NCBI RefSeq assembly: GCF_041435115.1
Contig: NZ_CP108046.1
Location: 3,472,001 to 3,536,000, forward strand
Source of the DNA: Streptomyces sp. NBC_00289
Lineage (GTDB): Bacteria > Actinomycetota > Actinomycetes > Streptomycetales > Streptomycetaceae
Length of the DNA stretch: 64,000 nucleotides
Direction of reading: 5' to 3'
Shown here: piece by piece, positions 1-8,547 of the stretch
Layout of the letters: every line of letters starts with the position of its first letter
Numbering within the stretch: the first letter of the stretch is position 1
Position numbers and translations under genes: made by a program
Notes under the pieces: model-generated
Databases searched by the model: none
The model's input: the letters and a program-made list of their open reading frames with translations, nothing else
Told to the model about the DNA's origin: nothing

Positions 1-254
1 CCACGGCCGACCCGGCAGCGCTCATGGGGCTGCTCCCGGAGCACCAGCGCATCTGCCACCTGTGCCGCGAGGTCAAGTCGGTAGCGGAGGTGTCGGCTCT
101 GCTGGCCATGCCGCTCGGCGTGGCCCGGATCCTCGTCGCCGACCTCGCGGAAGCGGGGCTCGTCGCCATTCACCAGCCGGGCGGCGACGAGAGCACCGGC
201 GCTCCGGACGTGACACTGCTCGAAAGGGTGCTCAGTGGACTTCGCAAGCTCTGA
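1..254 (+). CDS. cvnC: CvnC, DUF742 conservon protein (5' end outside window)
   Basis: This is the C-terminal part of a DUF742 protein, the third member of a conservon; the reading frame is already open at base 3. Streptomyces conservons encode a sensor-kinase-like CvnA, a roadblock CvnB, a DUF742 CvnC and a small GTPase CvnD that together form a membrane-associated signalling complex. The visible part matches the C-terminal half of the complete CvnC at 4988-5569: both carry LPEHQRIC-type and VARILVADLAEAGLVAIHQP segments and the same LLERVLSGLRKL tail. The last 20 bases overlap the start of the downstream GTPase gene, as in the second copy. The gene is cut by the window edge, so its N-terminus cannot be judged. 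Calling it CvnC is secure; the operon number is not stated because it rests on memory of S. coelicolor. Confidence 0.9.
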   Translation, partial: TADPAALMGLLPEHQRICHLCREVKSVAEVSALLAMPLGVARILVADLAEAGLVAIHQPGGDESTGAPDVTLLERVLSGLRKL

Positions 255-813
255 CGGAGGCGGTCGGGCGACCACCTCCGCGAAGATCGTGGTGGCCGGC
301 GGCTTCGGCGTCGGCAAGACCACGTTCGTGGGCGCCGTCTCCGAGATCAACCCGTTGCGCACGGAGGCCGTCATGACGTCCGCGAGCGCGGGCATCGACG
401 ACCTGACCCACACCGGGGACAAGACCACCACCACGGTGGCCATGGACTTCGGCCGTATCACGCTCGACCAGGACCTGATCCTGTACCTGTTCGGCACCCC
501 CGGCCAGGACCGCTTCTGGTTCATGTGGGACGACCTGGTGCGGGGCGCCATCGGCGCGATCGTCCTGGTCGACACCCGCCGTCTCGCCGACTGCTTCCCG
601 GCCGTCGACTACTTCGAGAACAGCGGCCTGCCGTTCGTCGTCGCGCTCAACGGCTTCGAAGGGCACCAGCCGTACGCTCCCGAGGAGGTGCGGGAGGCGC
701 TCCAGATCGGTCCGGACACCCCGATCATCACCACGGACGCCCGCCACCGGTCCGACGCCAAGAGCGCGCTGATCACGCTGGTGGAGCACGCGCTCATGGC
801 ACGGCTGCGGTAG
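235..813 (+). CDS. cvnD: CvnD, conservon GTPase (first copy)
   Basis: A 192-residue Ras/Arf-like GTPase of the conservon family. The P-loop GGFGVGKTT lies near residues 22-30, and the G3-like motif is GTPGQDRF. The usual NKxD base-recognition motif is replaced by NGFE, as in its paralog in this window. It starts at GTG inside the end of cvnC (20-bp overlap), which implies translational coupling. By family knowledge the GTPase is the output of the CvnA-B-C complex. It is almost identical to the second copy at 5550-6131, including a 212-base run with no difference (388-599). A terminator hairpin follows at 972-991, so this operon ends here. Function is confident at family level; what signal it carries is unknown. 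Confidence 0.93.
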   Translation: MDFASSDGGGRATTSAKIVVAGGFGVGKTTFVGAVSEINPLRTEAVMTSASAGIDDLTHTGDKTTTTVAMDFGRITLDQDLILYLFGTPGQDRFWFMWDDLVRGAIGAIVLVDTRRLADCFPAVDYFENSGLPFVVALNGFEGHQPYAPEEVREALQIGPDTPIITTDARHRSDAKSALITLVEHALMARLR

Positions 814-971
814 CACGCAAAACGGGAGTGACGTACGGCAGTTGTCGTAGATGTACCGGAGCCGGCTGTGTCCTTAGACACGGTCGGCCACGGTGTTCAT
901 AACGTTTCGGCAGAGGAATCGGGTGGTATGGCCACTCGTCGCGGTCATCCGGTCTCGCTGCGCGCACGAAG

Positions 972-991
972 GCCCCGTCATTTGACGGGGC
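972..991 (+). terminator. Intrinsic terminator after first conservon
   Basis: A perfect 9-bp stem (GCCCCGTCA / TGACGGGGC) with a two-base spacer is followed by a pyrimidine-rich TCGCTCTTT. It sits about 160 bases after the first cvnD stop and separates the two conservons. Confidence 0.75.
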
Positions 992-1190
992 TCGCTCTTT
1001 ATGACCGTTTTATCTAGGGCTTACATCACTCGGAATCCTCATCTTCCACTGTTTGGAAGTGCGCAGGCCGTCGTGCTGGAATGCCTGAACTGCCCAATAG
1101 TCAAAGACGTACTCATCAGACGATGCGTCCCTGGGCTCTGAGACACAGCGGCACAACGTTGGTGCCGGCCGCCGGAAGGTTGTTGGTCGA
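992..1190 (+). promoter_or_regulatory. Upstream region of second conservon
   Basis: The gap between the two conservons is 377 bases. After the terminator at 972-991 the sequence is locally less GC-rich and should hold the cvnA promoter. A short inverted repeat, CTTCCA-N5-TGGAAG at 1043-1059, could be an operator or part of a 5' UTR hairpin. I could not pick convincing -35/-10 boxes. No small gene with codon bias is visible. Confidence 0.35.
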
Positions 1191-4100
1191 GTGAGGCGAA
1201 GCAAGAACGGTCCCGAGCCGTCGGCCCGGGGCAACTTCACCCCGCCGCCGCGCGGAGCGGCGCCCGCCCCTGTGCCCGGTTCGGAGCCGACGGCAGCCCC
1301 CGCTTCCGGTGGCGGCCGTTTCTCCCCGCGCAACTGGCGGGTGCCGACCCGGCTGAACGCGATCCTGCTCATACCCGTGGTCGTCGGCCTCATCATGGGC
1401 GGCTTCCAGGTGAAGAGCTCGATCGACACCTGGCAGGAGGCGCAGGACGCGGAGAACACGGCGCGCCTGGTGCGCGCCGCCTCGAACTACAGCAACGCCC
1501 TGCTCGTCGAGCGCGATGTCACCGCCGCGCCGCTGCTCCAGGGCAAGGGGCAGGACGACCCGACGGTCAAGGCCGCCCGCGCCGCCACGGACAAGAGCGC
1601 CGACGAGTTCGACAAGGCCGCCGAGAGCATGCCCGACCGGGCCAACCTCCAGCGCCGCCTGGCCCGCTTCCGCAAGGTGGAGCCGGGGCTGCAGCAGATC
1701 CGCGCCAAGGCCTACACCTCCGAGCGCACGGGCGTGCAGACCGAGGAAAGCTACGTCGCCGTCGAGCACACGCTGCTCGAGTTCTCCAACGAGCTCGGCC
1801 TGGGCACCGGCAACATCACCAGCTACGGCCGCACGGTCTACGCGGTCGCACTCGCCAAGGGCGCGCTCTCCCTCGAGCGCTCCATCGGCATGCACCTGCT
1901 GATCAAGCCCGGTCCGGGCCAGGGCAGCCTGGCCACCCAGCGCATCGCCCTCACCTCGTACGCCTACCTGGAGGGCATCGCCATCCAGGAGTACCAGGGC
2001 GGCGGTACCGAGCAGGACATCGCCAAGCTGGAGGCGGCCGAGAAGCAGATCAAGGCCGACGGCGCGAAGATGGCCCAGGCGGCCAAGGCCAAGGACCCGG
2101 ACTACGTGCCGCCGCCGTCCGACCCCACCACGATGATCTCGGCGATGTCCCAGCTGCAGTCCACGGACCCGACCGAGCGCGCCCCGCTGGCCCAGAAGGG
2201 CATCACCGCGCAGAACTGGTGGGCGGTCACCACCCTCAAGTTCGACGCGTACCACACGATCGAGTCCGACCTCACCGACGCCGCGGTGAGCGAGGCCTCC
2301 ACCATCTCCGACGACGCCAAGCGCGACGCCTTCATCACCGGTGCCGCCGTCATCGTCGCCCTGCTCGCCGCGTTCATCCTGGCCGGCATGGTGGCCCGCC
2401 AGATGAGCCGCGCGATGCGCCAGCTGCGCAACGCCGCCTTCGGCATCGCCGAGCAGCGGCTGCCGATGCTGGTCGACCAGCTCTCGCGCACCGACCCCGG
2501 CCGCGTGGACACCCGTGTCCAGCCCATCCCCATCACCACCCGGGACGAGATCGGCGAAGTCGCCCGCGCCTTCGACCAGGTCCACCGCGAGGCCGTCCGG
2601 CTCGCCGCCGAGCAGGCCCTGCTGCGGGGCAACATCAACGCGATCTTCACCAACCTCTCGCGCCGCAACCAGTCCCTGATCGAGGGCCAGCTGACCCTGA
2701 TCACCGACCTGGAGAACAACGAGGCCGACCCGGACCAGCTGGAGAACCTCTTCCGTCTGGACCACCTCGCGACCCGTATGCGCCGCAACGGCGAGAACCT
2801 CCTGGTCCTCGCCGGCGAGGAGCCGGGCCGCCGCTGGGACCAGCCGGTCCCGCTGGTCGACGTGCTGCGCGCCGCCTCCTCCGAGGTGGAGCAGTACGAG
2901 CGCGTCGAGCTGTCGGGCGTTCCGGAGGCCGAGATCCACGGCCGCGCCGTGACCGACCTCGTGCACCTGCTCGCCGAGCTCCTGGAGAACGCCACCACGT
3001 TCTCCTCCCCGCAGACCAAGGTCCGCGTCACCGCGACCCGGCTGCCCGACGGCCGCATCATGATCGAGATCCACGACAAGGGCATCGGCCTGACCGCCGA
3101 GGACTTCGCGGACATCAACCACAAGCTGGCCAACCCGCCGACCGTGGACGCCGCGATCTCGCAGCGCATGGGCCTGTTCGTGGTCGGCCGGCTGTCCGAC
3201 CGGCACGGTATCCGGGTCCAGCTGCGTCCCTCGGGCGAGCAGGCCGGTACCACCTCGCTGGTCATGCTGCCCGACGCGATCACCCACGGTGGTGGCGGCG
3301 AGCACCACCCCGAGCGTGACGAGTTCACGGTCTCGCAGATCATGCCGGAGCAGCAGCCCAGCTACCACGGCGAGGACTTCAACAACGGTCTGCCGATGCG
3401 CACGGCCGCGGAACTCGGCTTCGACGACAGCCGCTACACGGAGGTCCCGGACGACATCCGGGAGCTGGACCCCGTCGGCCGCTCCCTGATGCGTGAGGAG
3501 CGCCGCGCGGCCCTGGAGTCCCAGAGCGGCCAGCCCAGCCTCGAGCAGGGCCCCGAGGCCACCGCGTACGCCGACGGTTTCGACCCGCAGACCGGCTACA
3601 CGAACGGCAACGGCTACCAGGAACAGCAGCCCGCCGCCTACGACGACCGCCGCCCGGCGTACGAGGAGCCCCAGCAGGCGCCGTACGAGGAGCAGCAGCG
3701 CTCGTCGTACGACGAGCAGTACTACGCGCCGAACGGCGGCCTGCCGCAGAACGACGCCTTCTCGGCGAACGGCGGCTACCCGGAGCCCACCTACACGGAA
3801 CCGGTCCAGGAGGAGCGGGCGAGCGCCCACTCCGCGGCCCCGGAGACCTACTCGGGCTTCGAGGAGCCGTCCTACCAGGACGACTGGCCGCAGCAGGACG
3901 GTTACCGGAACGGCTACCAGGACCAGTACGCTCCGGAAGCGGAGCCCGTACAGGCCGCTGACGTCAGTGAGCGCGAGCGCGTAGGCTTCGAACGACCGGG
4001 ACCGACCACCTCCGCCGCCCACGCGCTCACCGACGCAGGGCTTCCGCGCCGCGGATCCACCACGACGAGCGGCAGCAACGGCACCCGGCCCGGGAGTCAC

Positions 4101-4469
4101 GAGCAGCCGGCCCCCGCGCCGGAGAGCAACGGCAACGGCAACGGCAACGGGACCGGCCCCGCGGACTGGCGCTCGGCGAACGACGCGCGTTGGCAGCAGG
4201 CCTCACAGCTCCGCAAGCCCAAGGCGGGCGGAGTGACCTCCTCCGGCCTGCCGCGGCGGGTACCCAAGGCCAACCTGGTCGAGGGAGCTGCCGAGACGAC
4301 CCCACAGGGGGGCCCACAGGTCTCCCGCGCTCCCGAGGACGTCCGGGGCAGGCTGAGCAACCTGCGTCGCGGTGTCCAGCGGGGACGCAACGCAGGCAGT
4401 GAAACGAACGGCCAGGCCACCAGGAATCACCACGGTGGGCCTGACAGCACCTACAACCAGGAGCGTTAG
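1191..4469 (+). CDS. cvnA: CvnA, sensor-kinase-like membrane protein of conservon
   Basis: A 1092-residue histidine-kinase-like receptor, first gene of the second conservon. It has a short cytoplasmic Pro-rich start, a first transmembrane helix at about residues 55-74, an extracytoplasmic sensing domain of about 300 residues, and a second helix at about 380-402. A HAMP region follows, then an HATPase domain with N-box ELLENATTF (about residue 596) and G-box DKGIGL (about 628). From about residue 730 the protein is a long low-complexity tail rich in Gln, Tyr, Pro, Glu and Asn with an NGNGNGNG stretch, probably disordered. No standard H-box histidine is obvious, in line with the family acting through the partner GTPase. 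The GTG start has a GGAAGG sequence 12 bases upstream. The stop TAG is one base before the next start, so the operon is tightly packed. Confidence 0.93.
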   Translation: MRRSKNGPEPSARGNFTPPPRGAAPAPVPGSEPTAAPASGGGRFSPRNWRVPTRLNAILLIPVVVGLIMGGFQVKSSIDTWQEAQDAENTARLVRAASNYSNALLVERDVTAAPLLQGKGQDDPTVKAARAATDKSADEFDKAAESMPDRANLQRRLARFRKVEPGLQQIRAKAYTSERTGVQTEESYVAVEHTLLEFSNELGLGTGNITSYGRTVYAVALAKGALSLERSIGMHLLIKPGPGQGSLATQRIALTSYAYLEGIAIQEYQGGGTEQDIAKLEAAEKQIKADGAKMAQAAKAKDPDYVPPPSDPTTMISAMSQLQSTDPTERAPLAQKGITAQNWWAVTTLKFDAYHTIESDLTDAAVSEASTISDDAKRDAFITGAAVIVALLAAFILAGMVARQMSRAMRQLRNAAFGIAEQRLPMLVDQLSRTDPGRVDTRVQPIPITTRDEIGEVARAFDQVHREAVRLAAEQALLRGNINAIFTNLSRRNQSLIEGQLTLITDLENNEADPDQLENLFRLDHLATRMRRNGENLLVLAGEEPGRRWDQPVPLVDVLRAASSEVEQYERVELSGVPEAEIHGRAVTDLVHLLAELLENATTFSSPQTKVRVTATRLPDGRIMIEIHDKGIGLTAEDFADINHKLANPPTVDAAISQRMGLFVVGRLSDRHGIRVQLRPSGEQAGTTSLVMLPDAITHGGGGEHHPERDEFTVSQIMPEQQPSYHGEDFNNGLPMRTAAELGFDDSRYTEVPDDIRELDPVGRSLMREERRAALESQSGQPSLEQGPEATAYADGFDPQTGYTNGNGYQEQQPAAYDDRRPAYEEPQQAPYEEQQRSSYDEQYYAPNGGLPQNDAFSANGGYPEPTYTEPVQEERASAHSAAPETYSGFEEPSYQDDWPQQDGYRNGYQDQYAPEAEPVQAADVSERERVGFERPGPTTSAAHALTDAGLPRRGSTTTSGSNGTRPGSHEQPAPAPESNGNGNGNGTGPADWRSANDARWQQASQLRKPKAGGVTSSGLPRRVPKANLVEGAAETTPQGGPQVSRAPEDVRGRLSNLRRGVQRGRNAGSETNGQATRNHHGGPDSTYNQER

Positions 4470-4470
4470 T

Positions 4471-4893
4471 GTGAGCCCGATGAGCCAGGCGGCACAGAAC
4501 CTGAACTGGGTGATCACCAACTTCGTGGACAACACCCCCGGTGTGTCCCACACGGTGGTGGTCTCCGCCGACGGACTCCTTCTGGCGATGTCCGAAGGCT
4601 TTCCCCGCGACCGCGCCGACCAGCTCGCGGCTGTCGCCTCAGGTCTGACATCTCTGACGGCAGGCGCCTCCCGCATCTTCGAGGGTGGCAGCGTGAACCA
4701 GACGGTTGTGGAGATGGAGCGGGGATTCCTCTTCCTCATGTCCATCTCCGACGGTTCCTCCCTCGCCGTTCTCGCACATCCTGAGGCGGACATCGGCCTC
4801 ATCGGGTACGAGATGGCCCTTCTGGTGGACCGTGCCGGTACGGTCCTGACGCCCGATCTGCGCGCGGAGCTCCAGGGGAGCCTGCTCAACTAA
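4471..4893 (+). CDS. cvnB: CvnB, roadblock/LC7 domain protein
   Basis: A 140-residue roadblock/LC7 protein, second gene of the conservon. Such proteins resemble GTPase-activating or scaffold subunits (MglB-type) and are expected to bind the CvnD GTPase. The sequence covers one complete roadblock fold: NWVITNFVDNTPGVSHTVVV at the N-terminus, a SADGLLLAMS strand, and a C-terminal helix ending in RAELQGSLLN. I chose GTG at 4471 because GGAG lies 8 bases upstream; ATG at 4480 would be 17 bases away. It begins one base after the cvnA stop. A gap of about 95 bases follows before cvnC. Confidence 0.92.
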   Translation: MSPMSQAAQNLNWVITNFVDNTPGVSHTVVVSADGLLLAMSEGFPRDRADQLAAVASGLTSLTAGASRIFEGGSVNQTVVEMERGFLFLMSISDGSSLAVLAHPEADIGLIGYEMALLVDRAGTVLTPDLRAELQGSLLN

Positions 4894-4987
4894 CAGTCAG
4901 ACGGTGCGTTTTGGCGTCCCGAGGCCATAAGGTTTCGGGACGCGGCTCCACATTGATGGGTGCCCGGCACAGTCGGAGGAGGAGAAA

Positions 4988-5569
4988 GTGGCAACACCCC
5001 CAGGCGGTTCGCCTTCGGGCAACTGGTCGTACGGCCCTGCCCAGGGCCCGAACGACGGTTCCCAGAACCCGAACCGTTACAACTTCCCCTCCGCACCGAG
5101 CCGGCACCAACAGCCGTACGCGCCCCAGGGTCCCGGACCCTCGCCGTACGACCAGCCGCCCGCGCCGCGCATCCAGCCCGTGCAGCCGCAGCGGCGCGCT
5201 CCCGAGCCGGCGCCCGCCGGCTCGTCGAACAATCCCCTGGTGCGCCCGTACGCCATGACGGGCGGCCGCACCAGGCCGCGGTACCAGCTCGCCATCGAGG
5301 CACTGGTGCACACCACCGCGCAGCCGCACCAGATGCAGGGCCAGTTGCCCGAGCATCAGCGGATCTGCAACCTCTGCCGGGAGATCAAGTCGGTGGCCGA
5401 GATCTCGGCCCTCCTCACGATCCCTCTCGGCGTGGCCAGGATCCTCGTCGCCGACTTGGCGGAGGCGGGCCTGGTCGCCATTCATCAGCCCGGCGGCGAC
5501 GAGAACGCCGGCGGCCAGCCAGACGTGACACTGCTCGAAAGGGTGCTCAGTGGACTTCGCAAGCTCTAG
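4988..5569 (+). CDS. cvnC: CvnC, DUF742 conservon protein (second copy)
   Basis: A 193-residue DUF742 protein. The first 80 residues are Pro, Gln and Tyr rich and probably flexible; the conserved DUF742 region begins near VRPYAMTGGRTRPRYQLAIE and continues to the end, with a winged-helix-like MarR/ArsR flavour (EISALLTIPLGVARILVADL). Family knowledge places it in the CvnA-B-C-D complex. The GTG start has a strong GGAGGAGAAA just upstream. It overlaps cvnD by 20 bases, the same overlap as in the first conservon. Its second half is nearly identical to the partial copy at 1-254, while the N-terminal tail of that copy lies outside the window. Confidence 0.92.
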   Translation: MATPPGGSPSGNWSYGPAQGPNDGSQNPNRYNFPSAPSRHQQPYAPQGPGPSPYDQPPAPRIQPVQPQRRAPEPAPAGSSNNPLVRPYAMTGGRTRPRYQLAIEALVHTTAQPHQMQGQLPEHQRICNLCREIKSVAEISALLTIPLGVARILVADLAEAGLVAIHQPGGDENAGGQPDVTLLERVLSGLRKL

Positions 5570-6131
5570 CGGAGGGCCTTCCCGCTCCACCACGTCCGCG
5601 AAGATCGTGGTGGCGGGCGGCTTCGGCGTGGGCAAGACCACGTTCGTCGGCGCCGTCTCGGAGATCAACCCGCTGCGTACCGAGGCCGTCATGACGTCTG
5701 CTTCGGCGGGCATCGACGACCTGACCCACACCGGGGACAAGACCACCACCACGGTGGCCATGGACTTCGGCCGTATCACGCTCGACCAGGACCTGATCCT
5801 GTACCTGTTCGGCACCCCCGGCCAGGACCGCTTCTGGTTCATGTGGGACGACCTGGTGCGGGGCGCCATCGGCGCGATCGTCCTGGTCGACACCCGCCGT
5901 CTCGCCGACTGCTTCCCCGCCGTCGACTACTTCGAGAACAGCGGCCTGCCGTTCGTGATCGCCCTCAACGGCTTCGACGGCAACCAGCCCTACAACCCGG
6001 ACGAGGTCCGTGAGGCTCTCCAGATCGGTCCGGACACCCCGATCATCACGACGGACGCCCGCCACCGCGCGGACGCGAAGTCGGCGCTGATCACGCTGGT
6101 GGAACACGCGCTGATGGCGCGGTTGCGGTAG
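5550..6131 (+). CDS. cvnD: CvnD, conservon GTPase (second copy)
   Basis: A 193-residue small GTPase with P-loop GGFGVGKTT at residues 23-31, G3-like GTPGQDRF, and NGFD where most Ras-like proteins have NKxD. It is the predicted output switch of the conservon. GTG start within the end of cvnC. It differs from the first copy mainly in the N-terminal 15 residues and in a patch around residues 135-150. Bases 5706-5917 are identical to 388-599, including all synonymous positions, which suggests recent gene conversion. A long hairpin terminator follows at 6216-6267. Confidence 0.93.
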   Translation: MDFASSSGGPSRSTTSAKIVVAGGFGVGKTTFVGAVSEINPLRTEAVMTSASAGIDDLTHTGDKTTTTVAMDFGRITLDQDLILYLFGTPGQDRFWFMWDDLVRGAIGAIVLVDTRRLADCFPAVDYFENSGLPFVIALNGFDGNQPYNPDEVREALQIGPDTPIITTDARHRADAKSALITLVEHALMARLR

Positions 6132-6215
6132 CGGACGTGCGGCCACCGGGCCGCCGCGGACGGTCGTGGGCCGTCCGCGGGGAGTCGGTGGCCGATCTCC
6201 GTGGTTCCCCGCCTC

Positions 6216-6267
6216 TCAGGCATGACGAAGGGCCCCTCCCGAAAGAGGGGCCCTTCGTCATGCCTGA
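6216..6267. terminator. Bidirectional terminator, 23-bp stem
   Basis: A perfect 23-bp inverted repeat (6216-6238 and 6245-6267) encloses the 6-base loop CCGAAA. It lies between the convergent cvnD and accE genes and ends 5 bases before the accE stop codon, so it can end transcription from both sides. The tails are not T-rich, which is usual for Streptomyces. Confidence 0.85.
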
Positions 6268-6272
6268 CGGGA

Positions 6273-6461
6273 TCAGTGCCAGCTGTGCGGGGCACGGAAG
6301 CCGGGCTCGCGCTCCAGGCGGCGCCAGCCGGCCTTGGGGTGCTTGCGGTGGGTGGGGGCCGCCGGGGCGGCGGCCGCGCGGGCCAGGAGGACGGCCGTGA
6401 TCGCGGCGACTTCCTCGGGCTCGGCGTGGCCCTTCTCGACACGGATGTCATGGGTCGTCAT
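6273..6461 (-). CDS. accE: Acyl-CoA carboxylase epsilon subunit AccE
   Basis: A 62-residue protein directly downstream of accB. Small epsilon subunits are specific to actinobacterial acyl-CoA carboxylases; they bind the beta subunit and stimulate the alpha-beta complex that makes malonyl-CoA or methylmalonyl-CoA. Visible features fit this family: an N-terminal VEKGHAEPEEVAAITAVL helix, an Ala-rich linker and a Trp-containing C-terminal tail (AGWRRLEREPGF) ending in HSWH. The ATG at 6461 is 65 bases after the accB stop. The gene is short and its sequence is weakly constrained, so identification relies mostly on the context and the PEEVAA...VL pattern, which I consider reliable. Confidence 0.88.
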   Translation of the reverse strand: MTTHDIRVEKGHAEPEEVAAITAVLLARAAAAPAAPTHRKHPKAGWRRLEREPGFRAPHSWH

Positions 6462-6526
6462 AGGTCTCAGTCTCCGTGGATGAGGTTTCCGCGGGGCAAC
6501 CGGTGGGTTACCGCGGGACCGCTTGG

Positions 6527-8146
6527 TTACTGCGGGGGGTTGCCGTGCTTGCGGGAGGGCAGGTCGGCGTGCTTGCTGTGCAGCATCGCCAGTGACTGGA
6601 TCAGGACCTCGCGGGTCTCCGCGGGGTCGATCACGTCGTCCACCAGGCCGCGCTCGGCCGCGTAGTACGGGTGCATGAGCTCGGACTTGTACTCCTTGAC
6701 CATGCGGGCCCGCATGGCCTCGGGGTCCTCGGCATCGGCGATCTGGCGGCGGAAGATGACGTTGGCGGCACCTTCCGCGCCCATCACGGCGATCTCGTTC
6801 GTCGGCCAGGCGTACGTCAGGTCCGCACCGATGGACTGGCTGTCCATGACGATGTAGGCGCCTCCGTAGGCCTTGCGCAGGATGAGGGAGATCCGCGGGA
6901 CGGTCGCGTTGCAGTAGGCGTAGAGGAGCTTCGCGCCGTGGCGGATGATGCCGCCGTGTTCCTGGTCGACGCCCGGGAGGAATCCGGGTACGTCGAGGAA
7001 GGTGACGATCGGGATGTTGAAGGCGTCGCACATCTGGACGAAGCGGGCGGCCTTCTCACTCGCCTCGATGTCCAGCACGCCCGCCAGGGACTGCGGCTGG
7101 TTGGCGACGATGCCCACCACCTGGCCGTCCAGGCGGGCCAGGGCGCAGATGATGTTCCGGGCCCAGCGCTCGTGGATCTCGAGGTAGTCGCCGTCGTCGA
7201 CGATCTCCTCGATGACCTTGGTCATGTCGTACGGACGGTTGCCGTCGGCCGGCACCAGGTCGAGCAGGACGTCGGAGCGCCGGTCCGCGGCGTCGCTGGA
7301 CTCCGCGCGCGGCGGGTTCTCCCGGTTGTTCTGCGGGAGCATCGACAGGAGGTAGCGCACCTCGGCGATGCACGTCTCCTCGTCGTCGTAGGCGAAGTGG
7401 CAGACACCGCTGGTCTCGGCGTGCACGTCGGCGCCGCCCAGCCCGTTCTGGGTGATCTCCTCGCCGGTGACGGCCTTGACGACGTCCGGGCCGGTGATGA
7501 ACATCTGTGAGGTCTCGCGGACCATGAAGACGAAGTCCGTCAGGGCGGGGCTGTAGGCCGCGCCGCCCGCGCACGGGCCGAGCATCACGCTGATCTGCGG
7601 GATGACGCCGGAGGCCCGGGTGTTGCGCTGGAAGATGCCGCCGTAGCCGGCCAGCGCGCTGACGCCCTCCTGGATCCGGGCGCCCGCGCCGTCGTTCAGC
7701 GACACCAGGGGCGCGCCGGCCGCGATGGCCATGTCCATGATCTTGTGGATCTTCGTGGCGTGGGCCTCGCCCAGCGCGCCGCCGAAGATGCGGAAGTCGT
7801 GGGCGTAGACGAAGACCGTGCGGCCCTCGACCGTGCCCCAGCCGGTGATGACACCGTCGGTGTGCGGCCTCTTGGCCTCCAGGCCGAAGCCGGTCGCCCG
7901 GTGCCGGCGCAGCTGCTCGACCTCCCGGAAGGTGCCCGGGTCCAGGAGCAGCTCGATGCGCTCCCGGGCGGTCAGCTTGCCCTTGGCGTGCTGCGCCGCG
8001 GTCGCCTTCTCGCTGGGGCCGGCCAGTGCCTGCGCACGGATCTCGTGCAGCTCGGCCACTCGCCCGCGCGCGTCCGTCGGCTCACCCGTCGGCTCGCTCA
8101 GCGTCTCGCTGGTCGACTCACCCGGCGCCTCATCCAAAACGGTCAT
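6527..8146 (-). CDS. accB: Acetyl/propionyl-CoA carboxylase beta subunit (carboxyltransferase)
   Basis: A 539-residue carboxyltransferase of the crotonase fold, full length for the family. It transfers carboxyl from biotin on the separate alpha subunit to acetyl-CoA or propionyl-CoA, supplying malonyl-CoA or methylmalonyl-CoA for fatty acid and polyketide synthesis. Two homologous halves are visible. The N-terminal half contains KLTARERIELLLDPGTF and the oxyanion GAGARIQEGVSAL loop; the C-terminal half contains FLPGVDQEHGGIIRHGAKLL and KAYGGAYIVM. The substrate-selecting residue (Asp/Ile at about 422 in characterised homologs) was not aligned, so preference is not assigned. It forms an operon with accE. 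The start ATG is the first in frame after a divergent intergenic region. Confidence 0.95.
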   Translation of the reverse strand: MTVLDEAPGESTSETLSEPTGEPTDARGRVAELHEIRAQALAGPSEKATAAQHAKGKLTARERIELLLDPGTFREVEQLRRHRATGFGLEAKRPHTDGVITGWGTVEGRTVFVYAHDFRIFGGALGEAHATKIHKIMDMAIAAGAPLVSLNDGAGARIQEGVSALAGYGGIFQRNTRASGVIPQISVMLGPCAGGAAYSPALTDFVFMVRETSQMFITGPDVVKAVTGEEITQNGLGGADVHAETSGVCHFAYDDEETCIAEVRYLLSMLPQNNRENPPRAESSDAADRRSDVLLDLVPADGNRPYDMTKVIEEIVDDGDYLEIHERWARNIICALARLDGQVVGIVANQPQSLAGVLDIEASEKAARFVQMCDAFNIPIVTFLDVPGFLPGVDQEHGGIIRHGAKLLYAYCNATVPRISLILRKAYGGAYIVMDSQSIGADLTYAWPTNEIAVMGAEGAANVIFRRQIADAEDPEAMRARMVKEYKSELMHPYYAAERGLVDDVIDPAETREVLIQSLAMLHSKHADLPSRKHGNPPQ

Positions 8147-8502
8147 GTAGCGACCTTACGAAGTCCGGCAAGGAAAGCGAGCCGTCGACTCCGTACAGTC
8201 TCCGACCCGTTTTCCTGGTACCACCGAACAGAACCTCACCGGCGTGCAGCGCTTCTGACTGCTCAGGGGGCGTGGGCGTTGTAGGGGTCACACAAAGGGG
8301 CGGGCTGAGAGTCACCTCACATCCGGAGGTGGCGCACGCCTCCGCCGGAGTGACACCCGGCGCGGCCGACCGCCTGGAGCAAGGGTCTGGACCACGTGGC
8401 ACGCCCGGAGTCGGCCCGCGCACCGCACACCCCTGAATGATCTTCGGCGGTTCGCCCGAACGGGTCGGTCCAACATATCTCCCGGACATCCGAGGGATAC
8501 TG
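8147..8502. other. Divergent intergenic region between accB and yceI-like gene
   Basis: Roughly 355 bases without a codon-biased gene. It must contain the accB promoter on the minus strand; I could not choose boxes. Several GC-rich hairpins occur around 8310-8400, for example CACCTC/GAGGTG near 8312-8330. A CTGAGAG string near 8305 is not a thiamine riboswitch. Confidence 0.4.
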
Positions 8503-8531
8503 TTGAAACTTGAACGGAATAGGTCTACGGT
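8503..8531 (+). promoter_or_regulatory. Predicted promoter of yceI-like gene
   Basis: TTGAAA (8503-8508) and TACGGT (8526-8531) are separated by 17 bases, a good fit to the main vegetative promoter pattern. The expected start near 8538 is about 10 bases before the palindrome at 8548-8561. Confidence 0.5.
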
Positions 8532-8547
8532 CGTCCCTGTTGACCTC

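Noticed and set aside
1116..4100. Open frame of almost 1000 codons antisense to cvnA
   Set aside because: It mirrors a clearly conserved protein, is Val/Arg/Gly/Leu-rich with no domain, and arises from GC-rich third positions. The same applies to long antisense frames over ilvB, the GGDEF/EAL gene and the LAL regulator.
4120..4155. Short tandem repeat of a GGCAAC-like unit in cvnA
   Set aside because: It encodes the Asn-Gly run of the disordered CvnA tail and does not look like a regulatory or CRISPR repeat.
8300..8345. CTGAGAG string suggesting a thiamine riboswitch
   Set aside because: The second conserved thi-box element and the surrounding helices are missing, and neither flanking gene relates to thiamine.
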